Source of the DNA: Serinicoccus profundi
GTDB taxonomy: Bacteria; Actinomycetota; Actinomycetes; Actinomycetales; Dermatophilaceae
Length of the DNA stretch: 64,000 bases
NCBI RefSeq assembly: GCF_008001015.1
Contig: NZ_CP042862.1
Location: forward strand, 1,984,001-2,048,000
Direction of reading: 5' to 3'
Shown here: positions 27,373 to 36,123 of the stretch, piece by piece
How the letters are laid out: each line of letters begins with the position of its first letter
Position numbering within the stretch: position 1 is the first letter of the stretch
The notes under the pieces: generated by a model
Database searches by the model: none
What the model was told of the DNA's origin: nothing
The model's input: only the letters and a program-made list of their open reading frames with translations
Made by a program: the position numbers and the translations under genes

Positions 27373-27455
27373 GTGAAGCAATGCTAAAGGTTCTACAGAA
27401 TCCTTCGTGCTGATTCATGCCAGTTTCTACCCTCGGGCGTCCTACCGTTGAGGAC
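27373..27455. promoter_or_regulatory. Divergent argP/argO control region
   Basis: The 83-nt gap is clearly richer in A+T than the flanking genes. It must hold both promoters and the LysR-type operator. Imperfect inverted elements (TTCTACAGAATCC and nearby T-N11-A patterns) fit an operator but cannot be assigned to one site by eye. Confidence 0.5.
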
Positions 27456-28064
27456 ATGACCTTCACGCTCGTCGGCGCCGGCCTGCTCACCGGCATCGCT
27501 CTCATCGCCGCCGTCGGCGCCCAGAACGCCTACCTGCTCCGGCAGGGGCTGCGCCGCCAGCACGTCGGCGCGCTCGTGGCCTTGTGCGCCGCCTCCGACG
27601 TCGTCCTCATCGGGCTGGCCGTGCTCGGCGTGGGCGCCGCGGTCGACCAGTGGCCCGCCTTCCTCACCATCGCGCGGTGGGGCGGCGGCCTCTTCGTCAT
27701 CGGCTACGGGCTGCACGTGGGCTGGCGCGCGCTGCGACCCGGGGAGAGCCTCGTCGCCCAGGGCGGCCAGCGGGTCTCGCTGCGGCGCGCCCTGACGACG
27801 ATGGCCGCGCTGACCTGGCTCAACCCCCACCTCTACCTCGACATCATCGTGCTGGGCTCCATCGCCAACACCCATGGCCCCGAGGGTCGGTGGTGGTACT
27901 ACGCCGGGCTGGTCAGCGCCAGCGTCCTGTGGTTCAGCGTCCTCGGCTTCGGCTCCCGGCGCCTCGCCCCGCTCCTGGCCCGGCCCCGGGCCTGGCAGGT
28001 GCTGGACTCCCTCATCGCCCTCGTCATGGTGGCCCTCGGGCTCGCCCTCATCACCGGCGGGTGA
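27456..28064 (+). CDS. argO: LysE/ArgO-family amino-acid exporter
   Basis: 202 residues with six predicted membrane segments. The family signature IALIAAVGAQNAYLLRQGL lies at the N terminus, and LTWLNPHLYLDIIVLGSIA in the middle contains the NPH motif. It exports arginine and/or lysine across the inner membrane. It is transcribed from the region shared with its presumed regulator ArgP. It is convergent with glyS. Confidence 0.93.
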   Translation: MTFTLVGAGLLTGIALIAAVGAQNAYLLRQGLRRQHVGALVALCAASDVVLIGLAVLGVGAAVDQWPAFLTIARWGGGLFVIGYGLHVGWRALRPGESLVAQGGQRVSLRRALTTMAALTWLNPHLYLDIIVLGSIANTHGPEGRWWYYAGLVSASVLWFSVLGFGSRRLAPLLARPRAWQVLDSLIALVMVALGLALITGG

Positions 28065-28100
28065 CCGGCATACCTGCGGGGCGAGGCCGGGTGGCGCTCC

Positions 28101-29507
28101 TCAGCAGCCGATGAGACGCTGCGCGAGGTAGGACTCGACCTGGTCGAGGGAGACCCGCTCCTGGCCCATGGAGTCGCGGTCGCGGATCGTCACTGCGTGG
28201 TCCTCGAGGGTGTCGAAGTCGACGGTGACGCAGTACGGCGTCCCGATCTCGTCCTGGCGACGGTAGCGCTTGCCGATGGCACCGGCGTCGTCGACGTCGA
28301 CCATCCAGTGCTGACGCAGCCGGGCCGCGAGGTCCTTGGCCTTGGGCGTGAGGTCGGCGTTGCGCGACAACGGCAGCACCGCCACCTTGACCGGCGCGAG
28401 GCGCGGGTCGAGGCGCAGCACGACCCGCTTGTCGACCCCGCCCTTGGTGTTGGGGGCCTCGTCCTCGGCATACGCGTCGACGAGGAAGGTCATGAGGGAG
28501 CGGGAGAGCCCGGCCGCCGGCTCGATGACGTAGGGCGTGTAGCGCTCGCCGCTGGCCTGGTCGAAGTAGGACAGGTCCTGGCCGGAGTGCTCGCTGTGCG
28601 TGGACAGGTCGAAGTCGGTGCGGTTGGCCACACCCTCGAGCTCGCCCCACTCGCTGCCCGCGAACCTGAAGCGGTACTCGATGTCGACGGTCCGCTTGGA
28701 GTAGTGGGACAGCTTGTCGGCCGGGTGCTCGACGAGGCGCAGGTTGTCGGGGTTGATGCCGAGGTCGGTGTACCAGCGGGTGCGCTCGTCGATCCAGTAC
28801 TGGTGCCACTCCTCGTCCTCACCGGGCTTGACGAAGAACTCCATCTCCATCTGCTCGAACTCCCGGGTGCGGAAGATGAAGTTGCCCGGCGTGATCTCGT
28901 TGCGGAAGGACTTGCCGGTCTGGGCGATGCCGAAGGGCGGCTTCTTGCGGGAGGTGCCGAGCACGTTGGCGAAGTTGACGAAGATGCCCTGGGCGGTCTC
29001 CGGGCGCAGGTAGTGCAGCCCCGACTCGTCCTCGATGACCCCGAGGTAGGTCTTGAGCATCATGTTGAACTCGCGCGGCGCGGTCCACGCCTTGTTGCCG
29101 CAGTTGGGGCAGGTGATGTCGTCCAGGGAGATCTTGTCGGGGTCGACCGCATCGCCGGTCTTGCCCTTCTTGGCCGCCTTCTCCGCCATGGCCTCCTGCA
29201 TGTGGTCGACCCGGAACCGCTTGTGGCACGACTGGCACTCGGTCAGCGGGTCGGAGAACTCACCGACGTGGCCCGAGGCCACCCACGTCTGGCGCGGCAG
29301 GATGATCGAGGAGTCGAGGCCGACGACGTCGTCGCGGGTCTGGACCATGGAGCGCCACCACTGGCGCTTGATGTTCTCCTTGAGCGCCACCCCGAGCGGC
29401 CCGTAGTCCCATGCCGATCGGGTGCCTCCGTAGATGTCTCCCGACGGGAACACGAAGCCACGACGCTTGCACAGGGACACGACGGTTTCGACGGTGGTGG
29501 GAGCCAT
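28101..29507 (-). CDS. glyS: Glycyl-tRNA synthetase (dimeric type)
   Basis: 468 residues, the usual length of the alpha2 class II enzyme. Visible are [22 protein letters not shown] at the start, two CxxC zinc pairs (CQSCHKRF and CPNCGNKAW), and motif 2 ([23 protein letters not shown]). The C-terminal anticodon-binding domain contains VAVLPLSRN. It charges tRNA-Gly in the cytoplasm. It is a backbone gene with its own promoter; the DUF6703-type gene is divergent. Confidence 0.96.
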   Translation of the reverse strand: MAPTTVETVVSLCKRRGFVFPSGDIYGGTRSAWDYGPLGVALKENIKRQWWRSMVQTRDDVVGLDSSIILPRQTWVASGHVGEFSDPLTECQSCHKRFRVDHMQEAMAEKAAKKGKTGDAVDPDKISLDDITCPNCGNKAWTAPREFNMMLKTYLGVIEDESGLHYLRPETAQGIFVNFANVLGTSRKKPPFGIAQTGKSFRNEITPGNFIFRTREFEQMEMEFFVKPGEDEEWHQYWIDERTRWYTDLGINPDNLRLVEHPADKLSHYSKRTVDIEYRFRFAGSEWGELEGVANRTDFDLSTHSEHSGQDLSYFDQASGERYTPYVIEPAAGLSRSLMTFLVDAYAEDEAPNTKGGVDKRVVLRLDPRLAPVKVAVLPLSRNADLTPKAKDLAARLRQHWMVDVDDAGAIGKRYRRQDEIGTPYCVTVDFDTLEDHAVTIRDRDSMGQERVSLDQVESYLAQRLIGC

Positions 29508-29562
29508 ACCCCCAGTCTAAGCGGCGCGAGGGAGCCCTCCCGACGCGGTTTAGGCTGGGTCG

Positions 29563-29904
29563 GTGAGCACCAGCCAGCCCTCCCCCGAGCCCGAGCCACC
29601 CCGCACGGCGACCGACCCGGGCCCGGTGCGCCACGCCGTGGAGCAGGCCAGCCGCCCCGCCCTCCTGCAGCTGGCGAAGCTGCCCGTCTGGCTGCCCTTC
29701 CTGGCCCTACTGCTGCTCATCCTCGGCGGCGGTCTGCTCGGGGGCGTCCTGGGTTGGATCCTCGTCGGCGCTGCCCTGGCCTTCGTCGCCTGGCTGCTCT
29801 ACCTGTCCTGGCCGCGCCTCAGCGGCGTCGAGCGGCTCATGCGGGTCGCGGTCCTCCTGCTCTTCCTCGCCGTGACCGTCATCCAGCTGGTCCCGCGCGG
29901 CTGA
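29563..29904 (+). CDS. Small membrane protein, DUF6703-like
   Basis: 113 residues. A Pro-rich cytoplasmic N terminus (about 1-35) is followed by three hydrophobic segments (LPFLALLLLILGGGLLGGVLG, ILVGAALAFVAWLLYLS, VAVLLLFLAVTVIQLV). The arrangement fits DUF6703 proteins, which are found beside glyS/zur regions in actinobacteria. The function is unknown. It is divergent from glyS and lies 76 nt upstream of znuA, with the Zur-box-like site between. Confidence 0.7.
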   Translation: MSTSQPSPEPEPPRTATDPGPVRHAVEQASRPALLQLAKLPVWLPFLALLLLILGGGLLGGVLGWILVGAALAFVAWLLYLSWPRLSGVERLMRVAVLLLFLAVTVIQLVPRG

Positions 29905-29946
29905 CGGCACCCGCCACGGGCGCCGGATCGCGACCGCCACCCATTT

Positions 29947-29961
29947 TGACAATCATTCTCA
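29947..29961. promoter_or_regulatory. Zur-box-like operator upstream of znuA
   Basis: TGACAATCATTCTCA is an imperfect palindrome that resembles the actinobacterial Zur/Fur-family box (TGAxAATxATTxTCA). It lies 20 nt before the znuA start, inside an unusually AT-rich 30 nt, and the operon encodes Zur itself. It should repress the operon when zinc is ample. Confidence 0.85.
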
Positions 29962-29980
29962 TCCCCAACATACTCGGGGT

Positions 29981-31033
29981 ATGCCGATCTCCCCTCGCCC
30001 CGTGCTGGTCGCCTCCTCCCTCGCCCTGGTCCTCGCCGCGTGCGGCGGGACCACGACACCGGAGGGGTCTGCCGATGCCGGCGCGGAGGGCTCGGCCTCG
30101 GTCGAGGTGACCGCCAGCTTCTACCCGTTGGAGTACCTCCTCACCCGCGTCGCCGGTGACCACGCCGAGGTGAGCACCCTGACCGCGGCGGGTATCGACC
30201 CGCACGACCTCGAACTGTCCCCTCGCGACGTCGGCTCCCTCGGCCAGTCGGACCTCGTGGTCTACTCCGCGGGGATGCAGCCGGCCGTCGACGATGCCGT
30301 CGCGAGCCAGGCTGCCGACAACTCCTTCGACGCCAGCGAGAGCGCCGACCTGCTCGCGGTGGGTGAGTCGGCCGAGGAGCACGACGAGCACGCCGGTGAG
30401 TCCGAGGAGGAGCACGGGGAGCACGCGGGTGAGTCCGAGGAGGAGCACGCCGAGCACGCCGACGAGGAGGACGCAGCCGCCGAGGAGGGCCACGACGACC
30501 ACGGCCACGGCGGCGAGGACCCCCACTTCTGGCTCGACCCCGAGCGCTACGGCGACGTCGCCCTGGCGATGGCCGACCGGCTCGGCGAGGTCGACCCGGA
30601 CAACGCGCAGAGCTACGCCGCCAACGCGGAGGCGGTCGTCGCCGACCTGGACGCGCTGGACGAGGAGTTCGCGACCGGACTCGCGGACTGCACGACGCGT
30701 GACCTGGTGACCACGCACGAGGCCTTCGGCTACCTCGCCGCCCGCTACGACCTCGACCAGGTCGGCATCACCGGCATCTCGCCGGAGTCCGAGCCCTCGG
30801 CCGCACGCCTGGCCGAGGTCACCGCCCAGGTGGACGAGCTCGGTGTCGGGACGATCTATGCCGAGCCGATCCTCACCGACGCCATCGCCGACACGGTGGC
30901 GACGGAGACGGGTGCGCAGGTGCTCGTCCTCGACCCGCTCGAGGGCATCACCGACGCCTCCGCCGGTGAGGACTACCTTGAGGTCATGCGTTCCAACCTC
31001 TCGGCCCTCCAGGAGGGGCTCGGCTGCTCATGA
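29981..31033 (+). CDS. znuA: Zinc ABC transporter substrate-binding lipoprotein
   Basis: 350 residues. A lipoprotein signal ends at the lipobox ALVLAACGG (Cys about residue 21). The cluster A-I fold is supported by SFYPLEYLLTRV, GIDPHDLELSPRD (metal-binding His) and DPHFWLDPERYG. A His/Glu-rich loop at about residues 130-180, built from repeats of HAGESEEEH, is the usual zinc-collecting loop of ZnuA. It captures zinc outside the membrane for ZnuBC. The stop overlaps the znuC start (ATGA). Confidence 0.94.
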   Translation: MPISPRPVLVASSLALVLAACGGTTTPEGSADAGAEGSASVEVTASFYPLEYLLTRVAGDHAEVSTLTAAGIDPHDLELSPRDVGSLGQSDLVVYSAGMQPAVDDAVASQAADNSFDASESADLLAVGESAEEHDEHAGESEEEHGEHAGESEEEHAEHADEEDAAAEEGHDDHGHGGEDPHFWLDPERYGDVALAMADRLGEVDPDNAQSYAANAEAVVADLDALDEEFATGLADCTTRDLVTTHEAFGYLAARYDLDQVGITGISPESEPSAARLAEVTAQVDELGVGTIYAEPILTDAIADTVATETGAQVLVLDPLEGITDASAGEDYLEVMRSNLSALQEGLGCS

Positions 31034-31770
31034 GCGAGTCCGCCCCACCGGTCCTCCGGCTCCGCGACGCGGCCTTCGGCTACCAGGGCCGCCCGGTCGT
31101 CGCCGACGTCGACCTCACCGTCTCCCGCGGTGAGGTTGTCGCGGTGCTCGGCCCCAACGGCTCGGGCAAGACGACGCTGGTCACCGGCCTGCTCGGCCTG
31201 TCCGAGCACCTGACCGGCACCGCCGAGGTGCTCGGCACCCCCCTGGCGCGGCTGCGCGACCGGACGCGCCTGGGCTACGTGCCGCAACGGCATACCCTCA
31301 CCGGCGGCGTGCGCGCCACGGTGACCGAGGTCGTCGCCACCGGCCTGCTCGCCGCCCGGCCGTGGTGGCGCCCGGCCGGACGGGCCGACCGCGACGCCGT
31401 GCGCGACGCGCTGGAGACGGTCGGCCTGGCCGATCGCGCCCGCTTCGACGTCGACACCCTCTCCGGCGGCCAGCAGCGCCGAGTCCTCATCGCCCGCGCG
31501 CTCGTCGCCCGACCCGACGTCCTCGTCATGGACGAGCCCACCGCCGGGGTCGACCACGCGAGCCAGGCCGTGCTCGCGGGGGTGCTCCAGCGCCTCGGCG
31601 CCAGCGGCACGACGATGCTCGTCGTCACGCACGAGCTCGCCGCCCTGCGGGGCGTCGTCGACCGCATCGTCGAGGTCGACACCGGACACCTCGTCTTCGA
31701 CGGCACCCCGCAGCGGTATGCCGAGCACCAGGCCGAGCGCGCCCGCTCGGTGGGGCGGGGTGCGGCATGA
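31030..31770 (+). CDS. znuC: Zinc ABC transporter ATP-binding protein
   Basis: 246 residues with Walker A (GPNGSGKTT), Q-loop (GYVPQRH), signature LSGGQQRR, Walker B (VLVMDEPTAGVD) and H-loop (VVTHEL). It powers zinc import through ZnuB. It overlaps both neighbours by 4 nt, ensuring coupled translation. Confidence 0.94.
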   Translation: MSESAPPVLRLRDAAFGYQGRPVVADVDLTVSRGEVVAVLGPNGSGKTTLVTGLLGLSEHLTGTAEVLGTPLARLRDRTRLGYVPQRHTLTGGVRATVTEVVATGLLAARPWWRPAGRADRDAVRDALETVGLADRARFDVDTLSGGQQRRVLIARALVARPDVLVMDEPTAGVDHASQAVLAGVLQRLGASGTTMLVVTHELAALRGVVDRIVEVDTGHLVFDGTPQRYAEHQAERARSVGRGAA

Positions 31771-32861
31771 GCGAGATGCTGTCGCTGGATTTCATGCGCA
31801 ACGCCCTGCTGGCCGCGCTGGTCGTGGGGCTCGCCGCGCCGATGGTCGGGATCTTCCTGGTCCAGCGCCGACTGTCCCTCATCGGTGACGGCCTCGGCCA
31901 CGTGGCCCTGGCCGGTGTCGCGATCGGTGTGGTCACCCAGGGCAGCCCGGTGTGGGCCGCGCTGGTGGCGGCCGTCCTGGCCGGGGTCGCGATCGAGCTC
32001 ATCCGCGCCCGCGGGCGCACCTCGGGTGACGTCGCGCTGGCGCTGATGTTCTACGGCGGCATCGCGGCCGGTGTCGTCATCATCAACAAGGTCGACGGGG
32101 CCCAGACCGCCAACCTCACGGGGTACCTCTTCGGCGCGATCACGACGACGACCCGGTCCGACGTGCTCGTCTTCGCCGCCCTGTGCGCCCTGATCGTCGT
32201 CGTCACGGTCGTGCTGCGACAACGCTTCTTCGCCGTCGCCGGCGACGAGGAGTACGCCCGCGCCTCCGGCCTGCCCGTCCTGGCGCTCAACATCGTGCTG
32301 GCGATCCTCACCGCCGTCACCGTGGTGGTCGCCATGCGCGTCATCGGGCTGCTGCTCATCAGCGCACTCATGATCATCCCCAACGCGGCCGCCCAGCAGG
32401 TGTCGTCGAGCTTCCGCGCCGCGAGCTGGTGGGCCGTGGCGATCGGGGTGCTCTCCTCGGTCGGCGGGGTCACGACGAGCTACTACGCCGACACCGCCTC
32501 GGGCGGGACGGTCGTGCTGCTCGCGATCGGCTTCTTCTTCCTGGCGGCGGTCGCAGGCACCGCCCGCCGGGCCCTGTCCGCCGCACGGCACCGGTATGCC
32601 GAGCGCCACCCGCACGAGCACGGCCTCGGCTGCGGCCACGAGGCGGTCCCGCACGGCGACCACGTCGACTACCTGCACGACGGGCACCGGCACGCCGCGC
32701 ACGAGGGTCACTACGACGAGCACGCCACCGACGGTCATGCAGGCGGCGACCATCCGGATGACGGCGACCCCCACGGCGCCGACCCCGCGCAGGCGGGGCG
32801 GGTCCGCGCCGGCGGCGAGGCAAGGCATACCCTGGACGACCGCGAGGAGGTGCCCCGATGA
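31767..32861 (+). CDS. znuB: Zinc ABC transporter permease with histidine-rich tail
   Basis: 364 residues. The first roughly 270 form the ABC-3 permease with about eight membrane segments (IGDGLGHVALAGVAIG, ALMIIPNAAAQQVS). The C-terminal 90 residues are hydrophilic and very rich in His, Asp and Glu (HPHEHGLGCGHEAVPHGDH and more), much longer than in typical ZnuB proteins. The tail probably lies in the cytoplasm and could buffer incoming zinc or sense it. It overlaps znuC and zur by 4 nt each. Confidence 0.93.
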   Translation: MSEMLSLDFMRNALLAALVVGLAAPMVGIFLVQRRLSLIGDGLGHVALAGVAIGVVTQGSPVWAALVAAVLAGVAIELIRARGRTSGDVALALMFYGGIAAGVVIINKVDGAQTANLTGYLFGAITTTTRSDVLVFAALCALIVVVTVVLRQRFFAVAGDEEYARASGLPVLALNIVLAILTAVTVVVAMRVIGLLLISALMIIPNAAAQQVSSSFRAASWWAVAIGVLSSVGGVTTSYYADTASGGTVVLLAIGFFFLAAVAGTARRALSAARHRYAERHPHEHGLGCGHEAVPHGDHVDYLHDGHRHAAHEGHYDEHATDGHAGGDHPDDGDPHGADPAQAGRVRAGGEARHTLDDREEVPR

Positions 32862-33244
32862 CCACGACCCGACGACCCACCCGGCAGCAGAGCGCTGTCA
32901 TCGACGCCCTCGGCTCGACCCAGGACTTCACCAGCGCCCAGGACCTGCACGCCCACCTGCGCGAGGCCGGCGAGAAGGTCGGCCTGGCCACGGTCTACCG
33001 CACCCTGTCCACCCTCGCCGACTCCGGCGACGTGGACGTGCTGCGCACCGGCGACGGCGAGGCGGTCTACCGCAAGTGCTCCACCGGCCATCACCACCAT
33101 CTGGTGTGCCGCGGCTGCGGACGCACGGTGGAGGTCGAGGGCCCGGCGGTCGAGCAGTGGACCGACTCCATCGCGGCCGAGCACGGCTTCACCGAGGTGG
33201 CCCATACGCTGGAGATCTTCGGCACCTGCCGCGACTGCGGCTGA
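32858..33244 (+). CDS. zur: Zinc uptake regulator (Fur family)
   Basis: 128 residues. A winged-helix domain (TRQQSAVIDALGSTQDFTSAQDLHAHLR...GLATVYRTLSTL) and metal sites (HHHHLVCRGCGRTVEV and CRDCG, two CxxC pairs for structural zinc) identify a Zur-type Fur protein. Encoded last in znuACB-zur, it would bind the box at 29947 and shut off its own operon in zinc excess. Confidence 0.94.
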   Translation: MTTTRRPTRQQSAVIDALGSTQDFTSAQDLHAHLREAGEKVGLATVYRTLSTLADSGDVDVLRTGDGEAVYRKCSTGHHHHLVCRGCGRTVEVEGPAVEQWTDSIAAEHGFTEVAHTLEIFGTCRDCG

Positions 33245-33294
33245 CCCGACGTCCCCTCCCCCGCCCCACCTCCCCGCCTCCCCCGCCCCCCTCT

Positions 33295-33370
33295 GGGAGT
33301 GACCACGGGATAGCACGACCTCCATCGGCAAACTCGGCGATGACACCCGTGCTAGGCCGTGGTCGGTCCC
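33295..33370. repeat. 75-nt palindromic element, copy 1
   Basis: The 64-nt core at 33301-33364 begins GACCACGGGATAGCACGACC and ends CGTGCTAGGCCGTGGTC, so it folds on itself with its outer arms (GACCACGG/CCGTGGTC) pairing perfectly. With the flanks GGGAGT and GGTCCC it matches the reverse complement of copy 2 at 34866-34940. It lies 67 nt before the GNAT-methyltransferase gene. Confidence 0.88.
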
Positions 33371-33436
33371 GCTTGGGGCGCCCCTGCGCGAAAACGGGTT
33401 GTCCGCCGGTCGTCGGCTGCCTAGCCTCACCGGACC

Positions 33437-34843
33437 ATGAGCTTCACGATCCGCGACTACGCCGAGCACGACGAACCGTCCTGGCTGCGCTGCCGGGCGC
33501 TGTCCTTCCTCGGGTCCTCCTACTTCGACGACGTCTTGAGCCGGCGCACGACCTTCGACGGCGAGTCCGTGCAGCTCGTCGCCGTGAGACCGAAGCCGGA
33601 GGGTATGACGACGCCTGGCCCGGACGAGGTCGTCGGCATCCTCGACGTGGAGCTCTGGGAGGACGCCGGGCAGCCGGTGGCCACCATCGACACCATCGCC
33701 GTGCACCCTGACCACCAGCGCGAGGGCATCGCGGGTGCTCTCTTCGCCACGGCGCTGGACCGGTTGCGCGGGCACGAGCTCGCCTGGGTGGACGCCTACA
33801 CGCGGGAGGACCCTGAAGCGTGCGGCTGGTATGCCGCGCAGGGCTTCCTGATCGACAGCACCTACCTGCACGTCTACCGTGGCGGCGAGGAGGGGGCGGA
33901 GGACGCGCACGGCGACGACGGCTTCACGGGGCCGTTCGGGCTGGGCCCGCCGGTCAAAGCCTTCTTCCACGGGCCGGATGAGGACCCCGGGCCGTGGCGT
34001 GAGCGCTTCGCCCGGGTGCACCAGTGCCGACGTTTCCTGCGCCGCCTCGACGTCACGGCCTGGCCGGAGGACCCGCGCCTCGCGGCACTCTACGACGTGG
34101 AGAACGCCGGCACCTGGGACCACGACTACTTCCGCGCCCTGGCCCGGCGCGTCGGCGCCCGCCGCGTCACCGACGTCGGCTGCGGCACGGGCACCCTCAC
34201 GGTCGCCCTGGCCGGGGACGGCCACGAGGTCATCGGCCTGGAGCCCGCTGCCGCGAGCCTGGCCGTCGCGCGCAGCAAGCCCGGCGCCGAGGCAGTCACC
34301 TGGATCCACGGGTATGCCGATCTCCTCCCGGCCGCCGCTGCCGACCTGGTCGTCATGACCGCACACGTGGCGCAGTACTTCATCGAGGATGACGAATGGG
34401 ACGACGCGCTGGCCGCGATGCACCAGCACCTGGCCCCGGGAGGCCACCTCGCCTTCGACTCGCGCAACCCGGCCACCCGCGGCTGGGAGGGCTGGACCGC
34501 TGAGGCGACGCGGACGACATACCCCCATCCGGAGGGCGGTGAGGTCACGGCGTGGGTCGAGGTCGACCGGGTCGAGCCGACCCCGGGCGAGGTCGGCGGG
34601 GAGCCGCGCGGACCGGTCGTCACCCACATCGGGCATACCGTGCTGACGCCTCCCGCCGGGCGCACCTCCGCACGAGAAGAGCACCTGGCCTACCCGGAGT
34701 CGCTGCGCTTCCGCACGCGCGCCGAGCTGGAGCAGACGCTCAGCCGGGCCGGGTTCGAGATCGTCGAGATCGCCGGCGACTGGGACGGCACCCCAGCGGG
34801 CCCGGACTCGGCGGAACACATCGTGCTGCCCCGCCGCGCCTGA
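33437..34843 (+). CDS. GNAT acetyltransferase fused to a SAM-dependent methyltransferase
   Basis: 468 residues with two catalytic domains. Residues about 1-150 form a GNAT domain, whose acetyl-CoA loop is in VHPDHQREGIAGALF. Residues about 195-465 form a class I methyltransferase with motif I (VTDVGCGTGTLTVAL) and YADLLPAAAADLVVMTAHVAQY. The second half resembles small-molecule or ubiquinone-type methyltransferases. Nothing in the neighbourhood indicates the substrate. The gene stands alone and is flanked on both sides by inverted copies of a 75-nt palindromic element. No frameshift joins the halves, so the fusion looks genuine. Confidence 0.88.
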   Translation: MSFTIRDYAEHDEPSWLRCRALSFLGSSYFDDVLSRRTTFDGESVQLVAVRPKPEGMTTPGPDEVVGILDVELWEDAGQPVATIDTIAVHPDHQREGIAGALFATALDRLRGHELAWVDAYTREDPEACGWYAAQGFLIDSTYLHVYRGGEEGAEDAHGDDGFTGPFGLGPPVKAFFHGPDEDPGPWRERFARVHQCRRFLRRLDVTAWPEDPRLAALYDVENAGTWDHDYFRALARRVGARRVTDVGCGTGTLTVALAGDGHEVIGLEPAAASLAVARSKPGAEAVTWIHGYADLLPAAAADLVVMTAHVAQYFIEDDEWDDALAAMHQHLAPGGHLAFDSRNPATRGWEGWTAEATRTTYPHPEGGEVTAWVEVDRVEPTPGEVGGEPRGPVVTHIGHTVLTPPAGRTSAREEHLAYPESLRFRTRAELEQTLSRAGFEIVEIAGDWDGTPAGPDSAEHIVLPRRA

Positions 34844-34865
34844 CCCGGCCTTCCCGCCCCTGCCC

Positions 34866-34940
34866 GGACCGACCACGGCATAGCACGACCCCCATCGGGA
34901 AGTTTGCCGATGGAGGTCAGGCTAGGCCGTGGTCACTCCC
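34866..34940. repeat. 75-nt palindromic element, copy 2 (inverted relative to copy 1)
   Basis: The 64-nt core at 34871-34934 forms an imperfect 28-bp stem: GACCACGGCATAGC through CCCCATCGG against CCGATGGAGG through GGCCGTGGTC, with an 8-nt loop. Together with GGACC and ACTCCC flanks it equals copy 1 read on the other strand with only scattered differences. It lies 22 nt after the GNAT-methyltransferase stop and could also end transcription. Confidence 0.88.
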
Positions 34941-34955
34941 AGCGCGGGCGGGCCG

Positions 34956-35333
34956 TCAGCGCCCGGGCCGACTCGCCTCGTGCGCGTAGATCGCCACGGC
35001 GTCATCACCCTCGCAGCAGCCGAAGCGGCCGGCGTCGGGGTCCTCACGGAGGCACCCGCACGCGCAGGAGTGGGGAGCGGGGCGGCCGGTCTCGTCCCGC
35101 GGCCCGCCGCCCAGGACGAACATCTCGCCGCACCGGGGGCAACGGTATGCCGCCGCGCCGCCCCAGCCTCCGCCCGGCGTCGCGGAGGGTCCCCACCCCA
35201 GGAAGCGGTAGCCGGGCACCACCGGGCCGGGCACCACAGGAGCTGCCTTCGCAGCCCCGTCCACGCGCCGTCCGCTCCCGCGTCGCCCCGCCACCCTCGC
35301 GAGCCACCCCTCGCGTCGCGCCCGGCCACTCAT
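34956..35333 (-). CDS. Small zinc-ribbon-like protein of unknown function
   Basis: 125 residues. A basic N terminus is followed by a Pro/Gly-rich stretch and a Cys-rich C-terminal half: [13 protein letters not shown], then HSCACGC and FGCCEGDD. The first CxxC looks like a rubredoxin-type or zinc-ribbon knuckle. No family is recognised. Its ATG overlaps the uppS stop (ATGA), so it is expressed after uppS. Confidence 0.7.
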   Translation of the reverse strand: MSGRARREGWLARVAGRRGSGRRVDGAAKAAPVVPGPVVPGYRFLGWGPSATPGGGWGGAAAYRCPRCGEMFVLGGGPRDETGRPAPHSCACGCLREDPDAGRFGCCEGDDAVAIYAHEASRPGR

Positions 35334-36118
35334 GGCTTCGGCGTGTCCACGGCGCCGCCGTAGCGTCGGTCGCGAGAGGCATACTGCTCGATCGCCGCCC
35401 ACAGGTCGCGCCGGTCGTAGTCGGGCCAGAGCACGTCCTGGAAGACCATCTCGGCGTAGGCGCTCTGCCAGAGCAGGAAGTTGGACGTGCGCTGCTCCCC
35501 CGAGCTGCGGACGAAGAGGTCCACGTCCGGCACCTCCGGGTGGTAGAGGTAACGTCCGATGGTGCGCTCGTCGACGCCCCGCGGCGACAGGCGCCCGGCC
35601 TTGACGTCCTCGGCGATGCGGCGGACGGCGTCACCGATCTCGGCACGCCCCCCGTAGTTGACGCAGAAGTTGAGGGTGATCACCTCGTTGTCCCGCGTCT
35701 GGCGCTCGGCCGACTCCAGCTCGGAGATCACCGAACGCCACAGCCGCGGTCGCCGCCCGGACCAGACGACCCGCACCCCCCAGGAGTCCAGCTCCTCGCG
35801 GCGCCGGTGGATCACCTCACGGTTGAAGCCCATGAGGAAGCGGACCTCGTCGGGGCTACGGCGCCAGTTCTCGGTGGAGAAGGCGTAGGCGCTGATGCAC
35901 TTCACCCCGATCTCGATGCCGCCGGCGATGACGTCGAGCAGCGAGGCCTCGCCCGCCTCGTGCCCCTGGGTGCGCTTCAGCCCACGCTGGTTGGCCCAGC
36001 GTCCGTTGCCGTCCATGACGATCGCCACGTGGCGGGGCACCAGCTCGGCCGGGATCTGCGGCGGCCTCGCACCGGAGCGGTGCGGGGTCGGCGGCTGCGG
36101 TGGTCGGACGGCTCTCAT
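35330..36118 (-). CDS. uppS: Isoprenyl transferase (undecaprenyl/decaprenyl diphosphate synthase)
   Basis: 262 residues of the cis-prenyltransferase family. [17 protein letters not shown] holds the catalytic Asp, [13 protein letters not shown] the chain-length region, and [23 protein letters not shown] the C-terminal signature. It makes the long isoprenyl diphosphate carrier for peptidoglycan and other wall polymers. It sits 5 nt downstream of recO, the conserved actinobacterial pairing, and overlaps the zinc-ribbon gene. Confidence 0.95.
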   Translation of the reverse strand: MRAVRPPQPPTPHRSGARPPQIPAELVPRHVAIVMDGNGRWANQRGLKRTQGHEAGEASLLDVIAGGIEIGVKCISAYAFSTENWRRSPDEVRFLMGFNREVIHRRREELDSWGVRVVWSGRRPRLWRSVISELESAERQTRDNEVITLNFCVNYGGRAEIGDAVRRIAEDVKAGRLSPRGVDERTIGRYLYHPEVPDVDLFVRSSGEQRTSNFLLWQSAYAEMVFQDVLWPDYDRRDLWAAIEQYASRDRRYGGAVDTPKP

Positions 36119-36123
36119 CTGGC

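Noticed and set aside
28197-30110. 637-codon plus-strand frame opposite glyS
   Set aside because: It is antisense to a clear glycyl-tRNA synthetase and runs through the DUF6703-like gene in another frame.
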